64,000 nucleotides of DNA from Sorex araneus (GCF_027595985.1 NC_073307.1:16204395-16268394), one strand, 5' to 3'; shown: positions 34,232-45,280, counted from the first letter of the stretch. Made by a program: numbers and translations. The notes: generated by a model from the letters alone, not told the origin.

Positions 34232-34357
34232 CATCACTGTATCACTGTCATCCATCACATTGATTTGCTAGAGCGGGCACCAGTAATGTCTCCATTGTGA
34301 GACTTCTTGTTACTGTATATGGCATATCAAATATGCCACAGGTAGCTTGCCAGGCTA
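34232..34357 (-). mobile_element. SINE type B, 3' half
   Basis: Reverse strand: tail 'atcactgtatcactgtcatc', joint 'taatgtctccattgtgagac', middle 'ggcatatcaaatatgccaca', ending at 'gtagcttgccaggcta'. Confidence 0.85.
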
Positions 34358-35811
34358 TTTTTTATGATGAGGAAGATAATGATATTGGAGATAATGGAGC
34401 CAGACATATTCTTTGGCTGCAAAGCATCAAGGCAAAACTTGATTTTCAATCTAAATAACTACAGTGAACTTCACTGTTGTCATATTTTATTTTATTTTAT
34501 TGTGATTTGACAAAGATTTAACTTATGCCATTCTTTTTTTTTAATGCCTTATCACTGGTACCACTTTCATAACTAGTCATTTTATTGAAGTTCTTTTCAT
34601 TTGGACTATCTGGGGTTAATCCAGTTTCCTATAGACCTGCTTACTCTTAAGGGAATATTAGGGGAATATTTGCTGAACTTATTTACAACTGAAAGGTATT
34701 TCTCTTTTGTTGTTTCTGTTGTTGTGTTTGTTCAATTAAGCATAACAAAATTCAACAACAGAATAAGATGAAATGCTTTTCATTTCTTATTCTGACTTCC
34801 TGCTTTGTGTTTTATTGGAATATTCTGATAATTTTTTCAAAAACATACATAATTTTCTTTAAAATGAATGACTATTTATAACTTTATTTATTTGAAATTA
34901 TAAAAGGTATCAGCTATTCTTTTTCCCAAGATAATTTTGTCTCAAAAAATAAAATAATGGAAATGAACAGTTAAAAGGATTTAAATGTATAAATATTTTT
35001 CCGTAGCTGTTTCTCTGCAACGCATTTGGAGGTAAAATCACATCTTTAATAGATTCAAAACTTTCACCAAGTCATTTTATTAACTAAAAATTTTGTTTTA
35101 TTTTCTTTTTCTGGGATCCACTGTGACTAGTGGGACTTGGCAATCCTTTGTATTCCCAGTTATTTTCATGGGAATCAGAGGAATAAGGTTGAAAATCTAC
35201 TTAGAGCTCATGAAGAGATTGAATTGTTCATTTCTATAATTTAATTTGTGGCTAATTCAAATACATCTTATTGCTCACATTTTTCACTCATAAGCACGTC
35301 TCAAAAATTAAATTGATGAATCGATTATAGCTATTGCTGTGACCATTTTCAGAAGATTTATGTGATAATTGATCTACCCACCACTTGGTTGGTGATTATT
35401 TACTTACACCATCTTTTACACTCTTCTGGTAACCTTGGTAATCTTCTGGTAATTTAAAGGACCTATTCAAGATTTCAGTGGACATGAAATCCATTTCAGT
35501 GGACATGTTGAAGCTGATGAATCTCATATACAGGACAAACTTCAGAGCATGATGCAAAGGTAAAGAATGACCTTTTTATTTTATGTTTAAAAGATACATT
35601 TGAGAGCATTCATTAATATCTTATAAGCTCTCTAGAGTAAAAATACTCTGAACTTTTTGAAAGCTCTAACCTTAGAAAACAAAATATGGTTTATATTTAA
35701 ATAAATGTTTTCCCCAATGCTATAAAGTAGTATATATATACATAATAAGTAATATGCACAAATATCCTACATTATCTTTGGTATCTTTGTCCCTTTACTT
35801 TGAAAAAAAAG

Positions 35812-35812
<1 letters not shown>
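34358..35812. other. Unannotated stretch
   Basis: Long unique AT-rich region, nothing recognised. Confidence 0.5.

Positions 35813-35846
<34 letters not shown>
35813..35846. repeat. (TA)n microsatellite
   Basis: About fifteen TA units directly at the tail side of the next SINE, probably grown from its tail. Confidence 0.95.
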
Positions 35847-35850
<4 letters not shown>

Positions 35851-36009
35851 TTTTGGGATCACACCCAGCCTTGCTCAGGGCTTATTCCTGGCTTTGCACT
35901 CAGGAATTACTCTTGAGTGCTCCGGGGACCATATGGGATGCTGGAGATAGAACCCAGGTCAGCCGCATGCAAGGCAAACATCCTACACACTGTACTATCA
36001 CTCTGGCCG
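35847..36009 (-). mobile_element. SINE type A
   Basis: Reverse strand. 'gcttattcctggctttgcac', 'gaccatatgggatgctggag' and 'actatcactctggcc' are clear. Confidence 0.88.
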
Positions 36010-36195
36010 AAACAAATGATATCATATTTAAAAAATTTGGCAGTACCCTAAACTGATTATGTTCCTTCATTTCTATGATGCTCAAGAGGAAAATTTGGGG
36101 AATATATTCCTGTTTGCATGGCCTTGCTTTAGATATATCCGAATCACTACAGGGAACTTTTGTAGTTCTTAACGCAAGCAGCCTTTTTTTTTTTT

Positions 36196-36238
36196 AATAT
36201 TCCTTTGGAAACATTTTTTGAAAATGTTCAGGAATATT
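36196..36238. repeat. Two-part hairpin
   Basis: Outer arms 'aatattcct' (36196-36204) and 'aggaatatt' (36230-36238). Inner arms 'aacatttt' (36210-36217) and 'aaaatgtt' (36221-36228). Sits just after a T run. Confidence 0.6.
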
Positions 36239-36239
36239 T

Positions 36240-37264
36240 TTCTGAAAAAGAATGTTTCCTCCTGGATTTTTTTAAGCTAGTAATTTGGTATTTATGGTAT
36301 AGGCAGTGAAGTAAATCTAAGAAAAGAATGCTGAGAATGGGTATAAAGAATCTGTGTTTTTACATTGAATAAACCCATTTAACTGTATTGAAACTAAATT
36401 CTTTAGCCTAGAGCCAAAATGAGAAGTATAAGAAAGAGATGATCATCACTCCATTATAGACAAATGAACCTTAGACTTATTTATAACCACAGTGTGGATT
36501 ATATGCAGCCAGTTTTGTGTAAATACAAAATCAAAATTAAAATTAAAATTTTGTGAACGCAAAATGAAAAATGTGTTCATTTTTTTAATTTTGAGATATA
36601 AATTCTCTCTTCTTTAAAATGTCACATAATAAGAATATAATAATAGTCCAGAATGGCTAATGACTGCAAATGTAGCAAAATGTTTCAAAATGCAACACTA
36701 TATACATTTGTTTCTTAACCACCACTGGTTGATTCTGAGTTTTATAATGTAGGTCACTGGTTTTAGGTGATAGCTCCTTGTTTTAGTTTTCACTTTTCAA
36801 GTGTTTTCAAAACCATCTGTAGACAAATTCATCTGATCATCAAAACTCCTCTAAAAGATAGTATTTTAATCACAAAATTTTCCATTAGAATAACTAGGCA
36901 CAGAGAAGCTGTTAAAATTCAATTGATGTATAGAACTAAGGCATGGCAGAGCCAGGAAATGGATCAAGTACTATGACTTGAAAACTTCACAATTACTCAT
37001 TCTGGTTTCTTAAATATAGACAGGTTTATTGAATCATGCTCCTAATCTAGGAAATAAATATGTGTTTAGAAATGTTTACTTTATTAGTGATAACACAGAA
37101 AGTAGGGAAAAGTGTTCTTAGAAGAAAGTTTTTGATTAAATAACGGAGTCCTGAGCATTAACCTTCAGAACAGACTTCCCTTCTGGTTCAAGGGTTCTAG
37201 TGATTTCTTTCTTTTTTCTTTTTTTCCTTCTATTTTATGTTTTTCTTTTTAGGTTTTGTTGTGT
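36240..37264. other. Mostly unannotated; MIR-like remnant at 36830-36960
   Basis: The remnant shows 'ggcacagagaagctgttaaa' and 'gcatggcagagccaggaaat', MIR order on the plus strand. The rest is unique. Confidence 0.45.
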
Positions 37265-37437
37265 TTTGTTTGTTTTTTTAGCCACAGCCAGTGGTGCTCA
37301 GGGCTTACTTCTGATTCTGCTGCACTCAGGGATCATTCCTGGCAGGGCTCTGTGGGCCCTATAGAATTCTGGGAATAGAATCCTGTTCAGCTGATTACAA
37401 GACAAGTTCCTTGACTGCTATATTATCTCTCAGGCTC
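37265..37437 (-). mobile_element. SINE type A, diverged
   Basis: Reverse strand. 'ggtgctcagggcttacttct', 'actcagggatcattcctggc' and 'attatctctcaggctcc' match. Confidence 0.78.
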
Positions 37438-37699
37438 CCAGATTCTAATAATTTTCTAAAGTCTCCAATGACTAGAGAATCTTGTAAGAGCAAAGACCTT
37501 TATCACAGTGTCGTTTAAAATTCCAACATATTGGAAACAGCCTCGTTATTTGAGAATAAGTATAGATCTTATATTTTTTTGCGATACAGAGAACAGATTA
37601 TTTAGTAACCCCAAATACGAGACTACTAATGCACATTTCAGCATTAAATATGAAATACAAAAGCCTAGAAATGTACAGTGCAAAGTGTTAATGTTGATT

Positions 37700-37942
37700 A
37701 GAAGAACTTGGGTCCTTCCAAGCAGCTCCGTGGGCCCTGAGACTATATAGTCCGCTCAGCTCTAGGGCAAGACCCATGCTATCACCGGAAATATGGTACT
37801 TTTCGAGCACTACAGTTCTGGGAGTCAGTGAATTCTTCTGGGTTGCATTCTGTGACCTCATGGTGGTGGTGGCGACTGAATTTAGAGCCTCTGCATACCA
37901 CATACACCCTATAAAATTTTGTGCTATCTCCTTAGCCCCCAA
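37700..37942 (-). mobile_element. Possible very old SINE remnants
   Basis: 'ctctagggcaagacccatgc' and the end 'tgctatctccttagccccc' hint at two reversed tRNA-like heads. Weak. Confidence 0.25.
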
Positions 37943-38204
37943 AGTATAATATTTCACCTTCTAACTTTTTAAAATTTGTATTTCTATGAGGCATATCTAA
38001 ATTGTATGATGAAAAAGTAGATGACAAAATATAATATTGAATTTGAAGGAAAGAGGCATTTTCTCAACATGGAGCATGAAGCAGAGATGTATATGTATAT
38101 AAATTTCACAAAATTTAACCATCTCAAGAGACATGTAATGATTTTTTTCATGCATTCAATCACCCTAGACTCATTAATCCTACTACATGAAAGACACTTT
38201 TAAA

Positions 38205-38420
38205 AATTTATTTTATTGAAGCACCATGAATTACAAAGTTATGCATAGTTGGCATTTTTGGGCACATACAATGCTCCATCACCAATTCTGCTGCCAGTGT
38301 CAACTTTCCTCCACCAGGAGACAGCTATCTTGTACCACCTTCATAGGTGCCAATGTATAGTAATAAGATATAGGTTGAATGCTCCAAATTCAGAGAGAAT
38401 CGCACTTGTAGATGTGCTGT
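38205..38420 (-). mobile_element. Old L1 3' end
   Basis: Antisense: 'tttattttattgaagcacca', 'caatgctccatcaccaattc', 'caactttcctccacc'. Confidence 0.6.
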
Positions 38421-38689
38421 TTTATCTGGGGCCACAAATTTATGTGACTAAATTTTGCACAAGCTAAAGATACTGTCAATCACATTAATATTTCCTCCTC
38501 CACTGTAAATCATTAAATAATCAAAAAATTAGATTACTGGTCTATTAGATGATTAGATGTCTTTATCTCAATATCTGGGGAAATTCTAAAGAATAATCTA
38601 GAGGAATCTATTCACACAACCTACCAGAATCTTATAAAGTGTTTAATAATTTTTATGAACTCAAAATATTTTTACATAAATTCTGGGAT

Positions 38690-38750
38690 ATGGCTAAGTG
38701 TTAAAATGTATGCCTTGCATCAGGAGACCTGGGTTCAATTTACAAAAAAT
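38690..38750 (+). mobile_element. SINE head fragment
   Basis: 'atgtatgccttgcatcagga' and 'cctgggttcaattt' keep the tRNA-like B box region ('gggttcaattt'). Confidence 0.5.
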
Positions 38751-38838
38751 ATATCTCAGTGGATGAATTACAGAAAAACCTTGGATTAAAAAATTAAAGG
38801 CAGTATACTTCTTATTTTTAAAGTTTATATTTGAGTTT

Positions 38839-39538
38839 TTCTGTTAGGGTCTCTTTTAGTTGGCACCCTTTGTGCTCCTTGAATCTGGATATCTGCATTC
38901 TCCAGCTCTGGGAACTTTTCAGTAATGATTCCTTTGACTTTGGCTTTTTCATTGGGGTTGCTTCCCTGTCCTTCTGGTACTCCAATGATTCTAATGTTGT
39001 TCCTCTTGAAATCATCCCCTAGGACTGTGATTCGCTCTAGAGTCATTTTGAGGTCTCTCCCTATTGTTTATTGTTGCCTGTAGGCTTCCTGCAGCTCGTC
39101 TTCAAGCTCAGTGATTCTGTCTTCGGCTGTATCCATTCTATTGTTGAGGGCACCTACTGAGTTTTTTAATTCATCTACCGAATCCTTTATTTGTGATATT
39201 TCTTTTTGTAGATTTTTTATTTCTGCTCTCATTTCTTCCGGTATTTTCTGGGCTGCCCTTTCCATTGCTTCTGTCAGGTCCTGTAATTTAATGGATGCCT
39301 GGTCAATCTTTACATTGAGTTGACTGAACTTCTTCAGCATTTCATCTCTGAATTCTTTGTCAGAAAGCTCAGGTTTGTGGGAAACGCTTATTGAGGCATC
39401 TGGACTCTGTTTCTCATCCTCTTCTTGCGGTGGAGATTTGTGCTGTTTCTTCATGTTGTCGTGGTATGGAAGAGTGACCTTCAAGATCACTATCCCTGTT
39501 CCCTCTTGTGATAAAGGATTCTGGATGGGCTCGGTCAA
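38839..39538 (-). pseudogene. L1 ORF1p remnant (RNA-binding chaperone), truncated and frameshifted
   Basis: ORF1p is the trimeric nucleic-acid chaperone that coats L1 RNA. Here an open frame at 39538-39068 gives ~156 residues: a charged N-terminus, then a long heptad-rich coiled coil ('IKDSVDELKNSVGALNNRMD', then 'AEDRITELEDELQEA'). After a break the frame resumes at 39046-38825 with the RRM start 'NNIRIIGVPEGQ'. The rest of the RRM and the C-terminal domain are missing. Usual ORF1p length is about 340 residues. Not functional. Confidence 0.88.
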
Positions 39539-39842
39539 TGGAGGTCACCTTCGTGTGCTCCCCCTCTAGAGCACGTCCTTCTCAGATGTTCCTCTATTCT
39601 TTATGTGAGGCCTTAAGTGATGCTTTTTGAGAATGTACTCTTTTATTTGGCTTGTACAGCTGCTTATATCCATTGGTACTTAGGAGAAATTGGAAGAGAC
39701 TAGCAGCCTACTGGTGATCTGCTTTGGGGATAGCTAGGATGTTACTCAGGGACATACGTGATGAAGACTGAGATGTAAAAACAGATTGCTTGGTATAAGG
39801 AAAATAACTGCGGCTGCGTGAGCAGCAGCCGGCCCCCAAACA

Positions 39843-39875
39843 GGCCACGCCCACTTCTGCTGAGGTCACGCCCAT
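39843..39875. promoter_or_regulatory. Pair of KLF/GC-box-like sites in the L1 5' UTR
   Basis: 'ggccacgcccac' (39843-39854) and 'ggtcacgcccat' (39864-39875), 21 bp apart. On the L1 sense strand these read TGGGCGTG. Plausible promoter elements; function not shown. Confidence 0.4.
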
Positions 39876-39910
39876 TAACGGGATGTGGGTGGGGTGTTTG
39901 GGGGTGTGGG

Positions 39911-40150
39911 GAAATGGCATCTGGGTCCCATTCACTGACTGTCGGAGGGAGCAAACCGGGTGCTACGGCTCTGGAGGGTAGCAAGGGGGGTGGATGGGTG
40001 GTGGTCAGGCAGGGTGGGAGCTAAGGGTCTGAAGGGAAGACGGTGCAGGGGGGGGTGGAGTGGGGGTGCAGGCGTGAAGAAATGGCGGTCCGGGTCCGAT
40101 TCACTGACCTGCTGGAGGGAGCAAACCAGGGACAGCGGCTCAAGGGTGAC
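39911..40150 (-). repeat. Tandem L1 promoter monomers (168-bp spacing)
   Basis: A ~70-bp segment starting 'gaaatggc' at 39911 recurs at 40079. Shared pieces: 'attcactga', 'ggagggagcaaacc', 'cggct'. L1 5' UTRs built of tandem monomers are known in mouse. Confidence 0.75.
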
Positions 40151-40389
40151 TAAAATTTATACTTGAGCTTCTGGAATACAAGACAAAAACCAATTTATTT
40201 AATTCAACGCACATTTATTGTAATTGCATTATAGTATCTATTGCGATTGTATTGTAGGATTTACCATGACGTAATGCACACTAATTAGAGAAATCAGCAA
40301 TCAGAAATTGTTTTTGCCTCCGTCACAGTGTAGGCTACCCCTGGGTTTCTGATGATCTGGCCCAGAACACTGCATGGTCATAGTCTGTT

Positions 40390-40485
40390 TATCTTATTAG
40401 ACTAAATCCTGAAGGACAGAAGCTGTGCCCTCTTCATTCAAAAAAGTTCCTGGAATGTGGTAAGCACTCGTTAATTGCCTTCTGG
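40390..40485 (+). mobile_element. L2 3' end
   Basis: 'actaaatcctgaaggacaga', 'agctgtgccctcttcatt' and 'gtggtaagcactcgttaatt' follow the L2 terminus. Confidence 0.55.
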
Positions 40486-41289
40486 GAAAAATCTATTCCT
40501 TATTCTTTTCATCTTTTTAAACAATTAATTGCCTATCAGTGTTACTTTCAAAGGACAAGCTAGAAATGGGAGGGATCTTTGGTTAGCCATAAACAACAAG
40601 TTGAATAAGAAACTTATAAGATAATTTAAAAAATTAGTACTCGCCCTTGTAGAGCTCACACTCTTACTAAAATGATACAACAATTAAAAAAATACTCAGA
40701 ATGCTTAAGTGCCTGCCAATAAAATTGAATATCAATATGAACAGCCATATCTTTATTAAACTAAACCAGTATCAGGAAATAAAGTTCAACAGAACAAATT
40801 AATAAAAAAGTGGTTATTTAGAGGCCTACTTTATTATAGAAAAACGGTTTCATAAAGAGTTTGATTTTCACTGGAAGTATCCTGCATAATTTTAATTTTT
40901 CCTTGCTTTATCCACAAAAAAGCATGAATTGCGAAAAAGGACATTTTGATGGTGGATGGAGGGAAGTGGTGGGAGACAATTTTCACAGAAAAAGATGTAA
41001 GGGTGCTCAGACATTGGTGTAGCTATTTTGGGAATGTTGTTTTCAGAAAGGTTTGAGAAGAGGCAACAGAAACATTTCATTTATGTGGTTATTTTTCATC
41101 CAACAAATAGCTAGTACATTATTTAGAGTAGAGGCAAAAGGCATGAAAAAATAAAGAGAGAACAATTCTCAGTAGTTCTACACAGTTCCATCCCCTTGAC
41201 CCAACTGGAATCAACATTCTTTTCTGGGGATCAAAATTTCAGAAATATGTGGGAAATGAGTCAAAATGAGAGCGATGAAAGGAGCATCC
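40486..41289. other. Unannotated stretch
   Basis: Unique sequence, nothing recognised. Confidence 0.5.
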
Positions 41290-41445
41290 GAGTTGATGTT
41301 AATAAGACCTGGTTTGAAATCTTGACTCTTGATTGAGCAAATAACTCAGATTCGGAGTCCAACTTTCTTATTTGGAAAATTGATATAATAATAGCTACCT
41401 TTTATAGTTTAATGAGATAGATCATTTAATCTGTAAAATTAATGG
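41290..41445 (-). mobile_element. MIR
   Basis: 'gacctggtttgaaatcttga', 'ttcttatttggaaaattgat' and 'aataatagctaccttttata' give reverse MIR order. Confidence 0.6.
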
Positions 41446-41533
41446 TGCACTGCAGAAATTGCTTTCTGATTTTGTTTCTCCACATTTTATTTGTTAAAGG
41501 GATCATAGTAAGCTAATTAAGAGGCCTAGAAAA

Positions 41534-42223
41534 ATTTCCATCCATGGGCCATGTTATCACTGTCTGTGGGTATTAGTCTCATATTACACTTTTGTATATT
41601 CCACAGATGAAAGTCTGGACTGGGGGAGGGCAGATAGGATAGAGAAGGGACCATTAGGACAATGATAGTTTTAAATGATCACTCTGGACAAGAACTGAGT
41701 GCTGAAAGTAGGTAAAGGGAAGTACATGATAACCTCTAGGTACCTATATTGAAAACCATAATGGCCAGAAGTAAGGGAAAAAGTGAGAGGAGAAGAAGAA
41801 GAAGGAGGAGGAGGAGGAGGAGAAGGAGGAGGAGGAGGAGGAGGAGAAGAGAAAGAGGAGGAGGCAGAAGTAGAAGCAGAAGAGGAAGAAGAAGAAGAAG
41901 AAGAAGAAGAAGAAGAAGAAGAAGAAGAAGAAGAAGAAGAAGAAGAAGAAGAAGAAGAAGAAGAAGAAGAAGAAGAAGAAGAGAGAAGAAGAAAAGAAGA
42001 AAGAAAAAAGAAAAAAGGACCTGCCATTACAGGCAGGAGGCAGGCAGGTGGAGAGGGTTACAGGATGGGATTGGTGGTGGGAAAATTAGAACATTGGTAG
42101 TGGGAAATGTGCACTCGTGAAGGGATGGGTATTGGAACAGTATATGACTGAAACTCCATCATGAACAACCTTATAACTGTGCATCTCATGGTGATTCAAC
42201 TAAAAAAAAAAAAAAAAAAAGAG
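41534..42223 (+). mobile_element. L1 3' end with 5' inversion and expanded purine tract
   Basis: Duplication 'gaggcctagaaaa' / 'gaggcctaggaaa' at 41521-41533 and 42224-42236. About 41555-41612 is antisense L1 ('gggtattagtctcatattac', 'attccacagatga'); from ~41613 it is sense 3' UTR running to a pure poly(A) at 42202-42220. The normal purine tract of the 3' UTR is replaced by a ~215-bp GGA/GAA tract. Confidence 0.85.
41790..42010. repeat. (GGA)n/(GAA)n trinucleotide tract
   Basis: GGA-rich for the first 90 bp, then ~100 bp of pure GAA, then mixed. It lies inside the L1 3' UTR. Long poly-Arg, poly-Glu and poly-Ser frames are artefacts. Confidence 0.97.
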
Positions 42224-42254
42224 GAGGCCTAGGAAATACCATTTGCCACAGTAA

Positions 42255-42267
42255 CCTCTAGATGGCG
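42255..42267 (+). promoter_or_regulatory. CTCF-like core site
   Basis: 'cctctagatggcg' fits CCASYAGRKGGCR with one mismatch (T for A at position 3). It sits in unique DNA just outside the L1 duplication. Occupancy unknown. Confidence 0.4.
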
Positions 42268-42504
42268 GTGTAACAATGTCAGAGTGGTTTGTTGGCGGGG
42301 TGGTTTTCACGAGGACTGTGACATCTGCTCCTGCTAATGCCCAATTACTACATAAAATATATCCCAAGTCTACAATTTCATGTCACAGTCTAATCCCAGT
42401 GAGCTAGCGGAGTTGACAGACATGAGATTTTGTGAGGATCCACACATGTGCTTCTACTTTATGGAGAGTTGTTTATATTCTTTGCAAGACTGGTTAGAGA
42501 GAAG

Positions 42505-42668
42505 AGTCTGAAGGATAGTAGAGCGGCTAAGGCACTTGCCTTGCATGCTGTCAACCTGAGTCCTGTCCCCTCGAACCCTCTATGATCCCCTGAGCACCAC
42601 TAGGAATGATCCCTGAGCTCAGAGTCAAGAATTAGCTCTGAGCACAGCCAAGTGTGGCCCGAATGGCA
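42505..42668 (+). mobile_element. SINE type A, old
   Basis: 'gctaaggcacttgccttgca', 'tgatcccctgagcaccacta', 'ggaatgatccctgagctcag' and 'ccaagtgtggcccgaa' follow type A order with many changes and no B box. Confidence 0.8.
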
Positions 42669-42679
42669 ACAGCAGCAAG

Positions 42680-43150
42680 AGACTGGTGAGAGTCATTAAT
42701 GGTGGTGACTGCTACTTTCAGAAATACAGAAAGAAATTTTCTAAATCCTAGAGTATGGGGTATCAGGACAGAGAAGGAAAGGAAAGAAATTAAGGAGGGA
42801 AGAAAGAAAATGAGAAAGGAAGTAACACAGGAGCAGGGGTCAGGAAGTTGAGGTATATTGATAATGTCAAGGAGTGGTGTATATATATATATAAACATAT
42901 ATATGTTTTTATATATATAAACATATATATGTATCTCCAAACCACAGACTCTGCAAGACAGAAAACATGAGATCCAAACCACAACCATCAACCAGGTGGC
43001 AGGTTGGGGGTGGGGGGTGGGGGGAGGGAACCTGGATACATTGGTGGAGAGAAGTTGACACTGATGGTGGGATTGGTATATGTGTATAATGTCTTAACTT
43101 TGTAAATACAGTTCTTTAATGAAATTAATACCATCTAAATTAAAAAAATA
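42680..43150 (+). mobile_element. Older L1 3' end, subfamily 3
   Basis: Sense orientation. Includes a purine-rich stretch (42765-42830), a TA palindrome cluster (42880-42932, with 'aacatatatatgtt'), a G-rich run at 43006-43029 and the end 'gatggtgggattggtatatg'. The 57935-58575 copy is the same family in reverse. Confidence 0.65.
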
Positions 43151-43503
43151 GAGAGGGGAAGCACACAGGAAGATTATTCAAGGAAAAAAAGTGTTGAACA
43201 ATCCTGCTGAATATTTACTCTGTAACTGTAAAATGTTACCCTGCTAAACTACAACAATCAGAGTGTGATAACCAGAGCGGTAAGATGCCAGTGAAAGTGA
43301 AGGGATATTTAGAATGAGCACGTACAAGACAATGAACACTGGAGAAAACAATATTTCTTGCTTGGAAATGTTGGGAGGCTGGTAGAGGTTGAATCTCTGG
43401 GTCAGCAAACACATCATCTGTGTCACCTTCTCTCAGTTCCCTGCTCGTGGCAGTCATTACTATTTGGCTTTGTTGATTTACCCTGTTGAAACTGGAGACG
43501 ACT

Positions 43504-43732
43504 CAGGATCTATGTTGCAAACCATAGTGCCCCAAAGTAGAGAGAGAGCATGCGCAAAATTGTCTGCCATAGAGTCAGAGGAAGGGTTGAGATGTAGGGG
43601 GATACTGGGGACATTGGTGGTGGAAGATGTCCATTGGTGGAGGGATGGGTGTTTGATTATTGTATGACTGAAACTCAAACATGAAAGCTTTGTTTACTAT
43701 ATCATGGTCATTGAATTAAAAAAAGAAAGAAA
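43504..43732 (+). mobile_element. Young, short L1 3' end
   Basis: Duplication 'gaaactggagacgact' / 'gaaactggagatgact' at 43488-43503 and 43733-43748. Sense 3' UTR: 'gtgccccaaagtagagagag', 'gatgtccattggtggaggga', 'atggtcattgaatt', then an AAAG-type tail. Confidence 0.9.
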
Positions 43733-43869
43733 GAAACTGGAGATGACTACAGTACTATTTCTTGTCTAGCCCCGCAGGTAGTCATGAAGAATTCCTAGGA
43801 GTTGGCAGGTAGGGTGAAGCTAAACTCTGTGTATCTGTCCAGTTCTTCCAGTCATTGTTTGAATTTTTT

Positions 43870-44475
43870 TCTGTATGAGCAACTTGGGACCAGAGCTGCG
43901 CAGGAGGAAGAGAGCACTGTGGAACTCCTTCGAGAGTGTGAAAGAAGTGGTTAAGAGGACGAAGAACCTATGGCTCTGGGCACATCTTTTCGACTTCATC
44001 GTTCTTCCTGCACTAACATGTGTCTCAGAGACCTGGGCTCTATGAAAACAGGATGAGAATGCTATTCGGGTATCCCAAAGAGGAATCAAAAGAGCTATGC
44101 TTGGAGTATCACATTTAACACAAATGAGAGAAGGAATCCCAAGTCAAGGACCTCTGTCAAGAAGCAAGGATCAGAGACACTGCCTCGTTTGCCAAGGCAT
44201 AGAAAATCAGATGGACCGGGCACATAATGTGATTTGGAGATGACCGCTGAACTAAAGCAGTTACCTAGCAGATTCCACTGGACATCAAAAGAACGCCTGA
44301 TTGCCCACCTTGAAATGGTTGGACTTCTTTGTCAAGACCCTGATGCTCTTCGTATTTCTTCAGCAAGCAGACGCCATTGGGCTACACTCGCATGTGACAG
44401 GGAAAAATGGAGATGTTACTGGCATCCACTCAAGCAAATCGATGAGTAACAGGACAACAGGTGATACAGGTAATG
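43870..44475 (+). mobile_element. RTE-clade LINE 3' end (copy 3)
   Basis: 5'-truncated. Decayed frames encode the RTE C-terminal domain: 'ELRRRKRALWNSFESVKEVV', 'VSETWAL', 'DENAIRVSQRGIKRAMLGVS', and finally 'DREKWRCYWHPLKQIDE' ending 44449. Just downstream is 'aacaggacaacaggtgatac'. The last ~60 coding bases (44405-44465) are the same as the tail of SINE type B, which makes this the key piece for the SINE-LINE link. Confidence 0.88.
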
Positions 44476-44480
44476 ACTGG

Positions 44481-45111
44481 TAAAATCTGCAACACGCCCT
44501 TAAGCAGATGTGTTACTGACATTGCTAACTAATGACCAATTTCACTTTTAGTCACTTTAAAAATCAAAATTGTCTCTTGTATTACATGTCTGTGACTATG
44601 GATCAGCTGCTGTAGACTCACTTCATATTTTTTTATTTCCGCATTGTAAGAACTATCCTAAACAGAGAAGAATATTAAAGAAGGCTGGAAGAAATAAGAA
44701 ATACATTTTGTTTTTACACTGAGGTGGTCTGTATCAAGTTTACTCATATTCTTTTGGTAGAAACATGTAACAAGCCCTAGCTCACTATCAACAGGGAAGT
44801 AAGGATACCGAGGTAATATGGCAAAGGTTGATACTGTAATATCTATCACTATATAAGGGAGCGTGAAGACAGTAATGTAACTTGCCACAAAAACATTGCT
44901 TTCCTGTGGTCTTGCTACCAAGAATAAGGCCTTCTATGGAGCTGGTTTCTCAGTGTCCTTTAGGCTTCTTTAATTGCAGTGAAGAGAGAGAATCTGGACA
45001 ACTAAGGCCAAGCATCTTCTAGAAACTCAATATAATTCTCAGATATTAAGACCTAGCCTCTTTCCTTTAGGGGGGAATTTTTTAGGGGGGATAGTGTCAA
45101 CCCACTAAGTG
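44481..45111. other. Unannotated stretch
   Basis: Unique sequence, nothing recognised. Confidence 0.5.
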
Positions 45112-45280
45112 GTGTTTAGGGGCCTGGAGGCCAGTACTAGTGATACTCAGACAACTGGCTGGCTATTGAATATGAAGGTTCGGGGGTGTTGTATTGCTCA
45201 GGTCATGTGGTTCCAGGGATTGAACCTGGTTGGCCACAAGTAGATGTGCACCTTATTCTCTGTAATATCCCTACCTGATC
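45112..45280 (-). mobile_element. SINE type A, old
   Basis: Reverse strand. 'ggttccagggattgaacctg' and 'gttggccacaag' keep the B box; the rest is diverged. Confidence 0.65.

Larger units (their letters stand above)
38839..40151 (-). mobile_element. 5' part of an L1 (3'-truncated): promoter monomers and ORF1 start
   Basis: Reverse-strand L1 that keeps its 5' UTR and the first two-thirds of ORF1 but lacks everything after. Near-repeats 'aaagtttatatttgagttt' (38820-38838) and 'aaaatttatacttgagctt' (40152-40170) differ at three of 19 positions and look like an aged target-site duplication. That would make the 3' end a true insertion end, near an A-rich stretch of ORF1, and not a later deletion. 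Confidence 0.7.

Noticed and set aside
41671-42120. Poly-Ser, poly-Arg and poly-Glu frames
   Set aside because: GAA/GGA repeat inside an L1 3' UTR.
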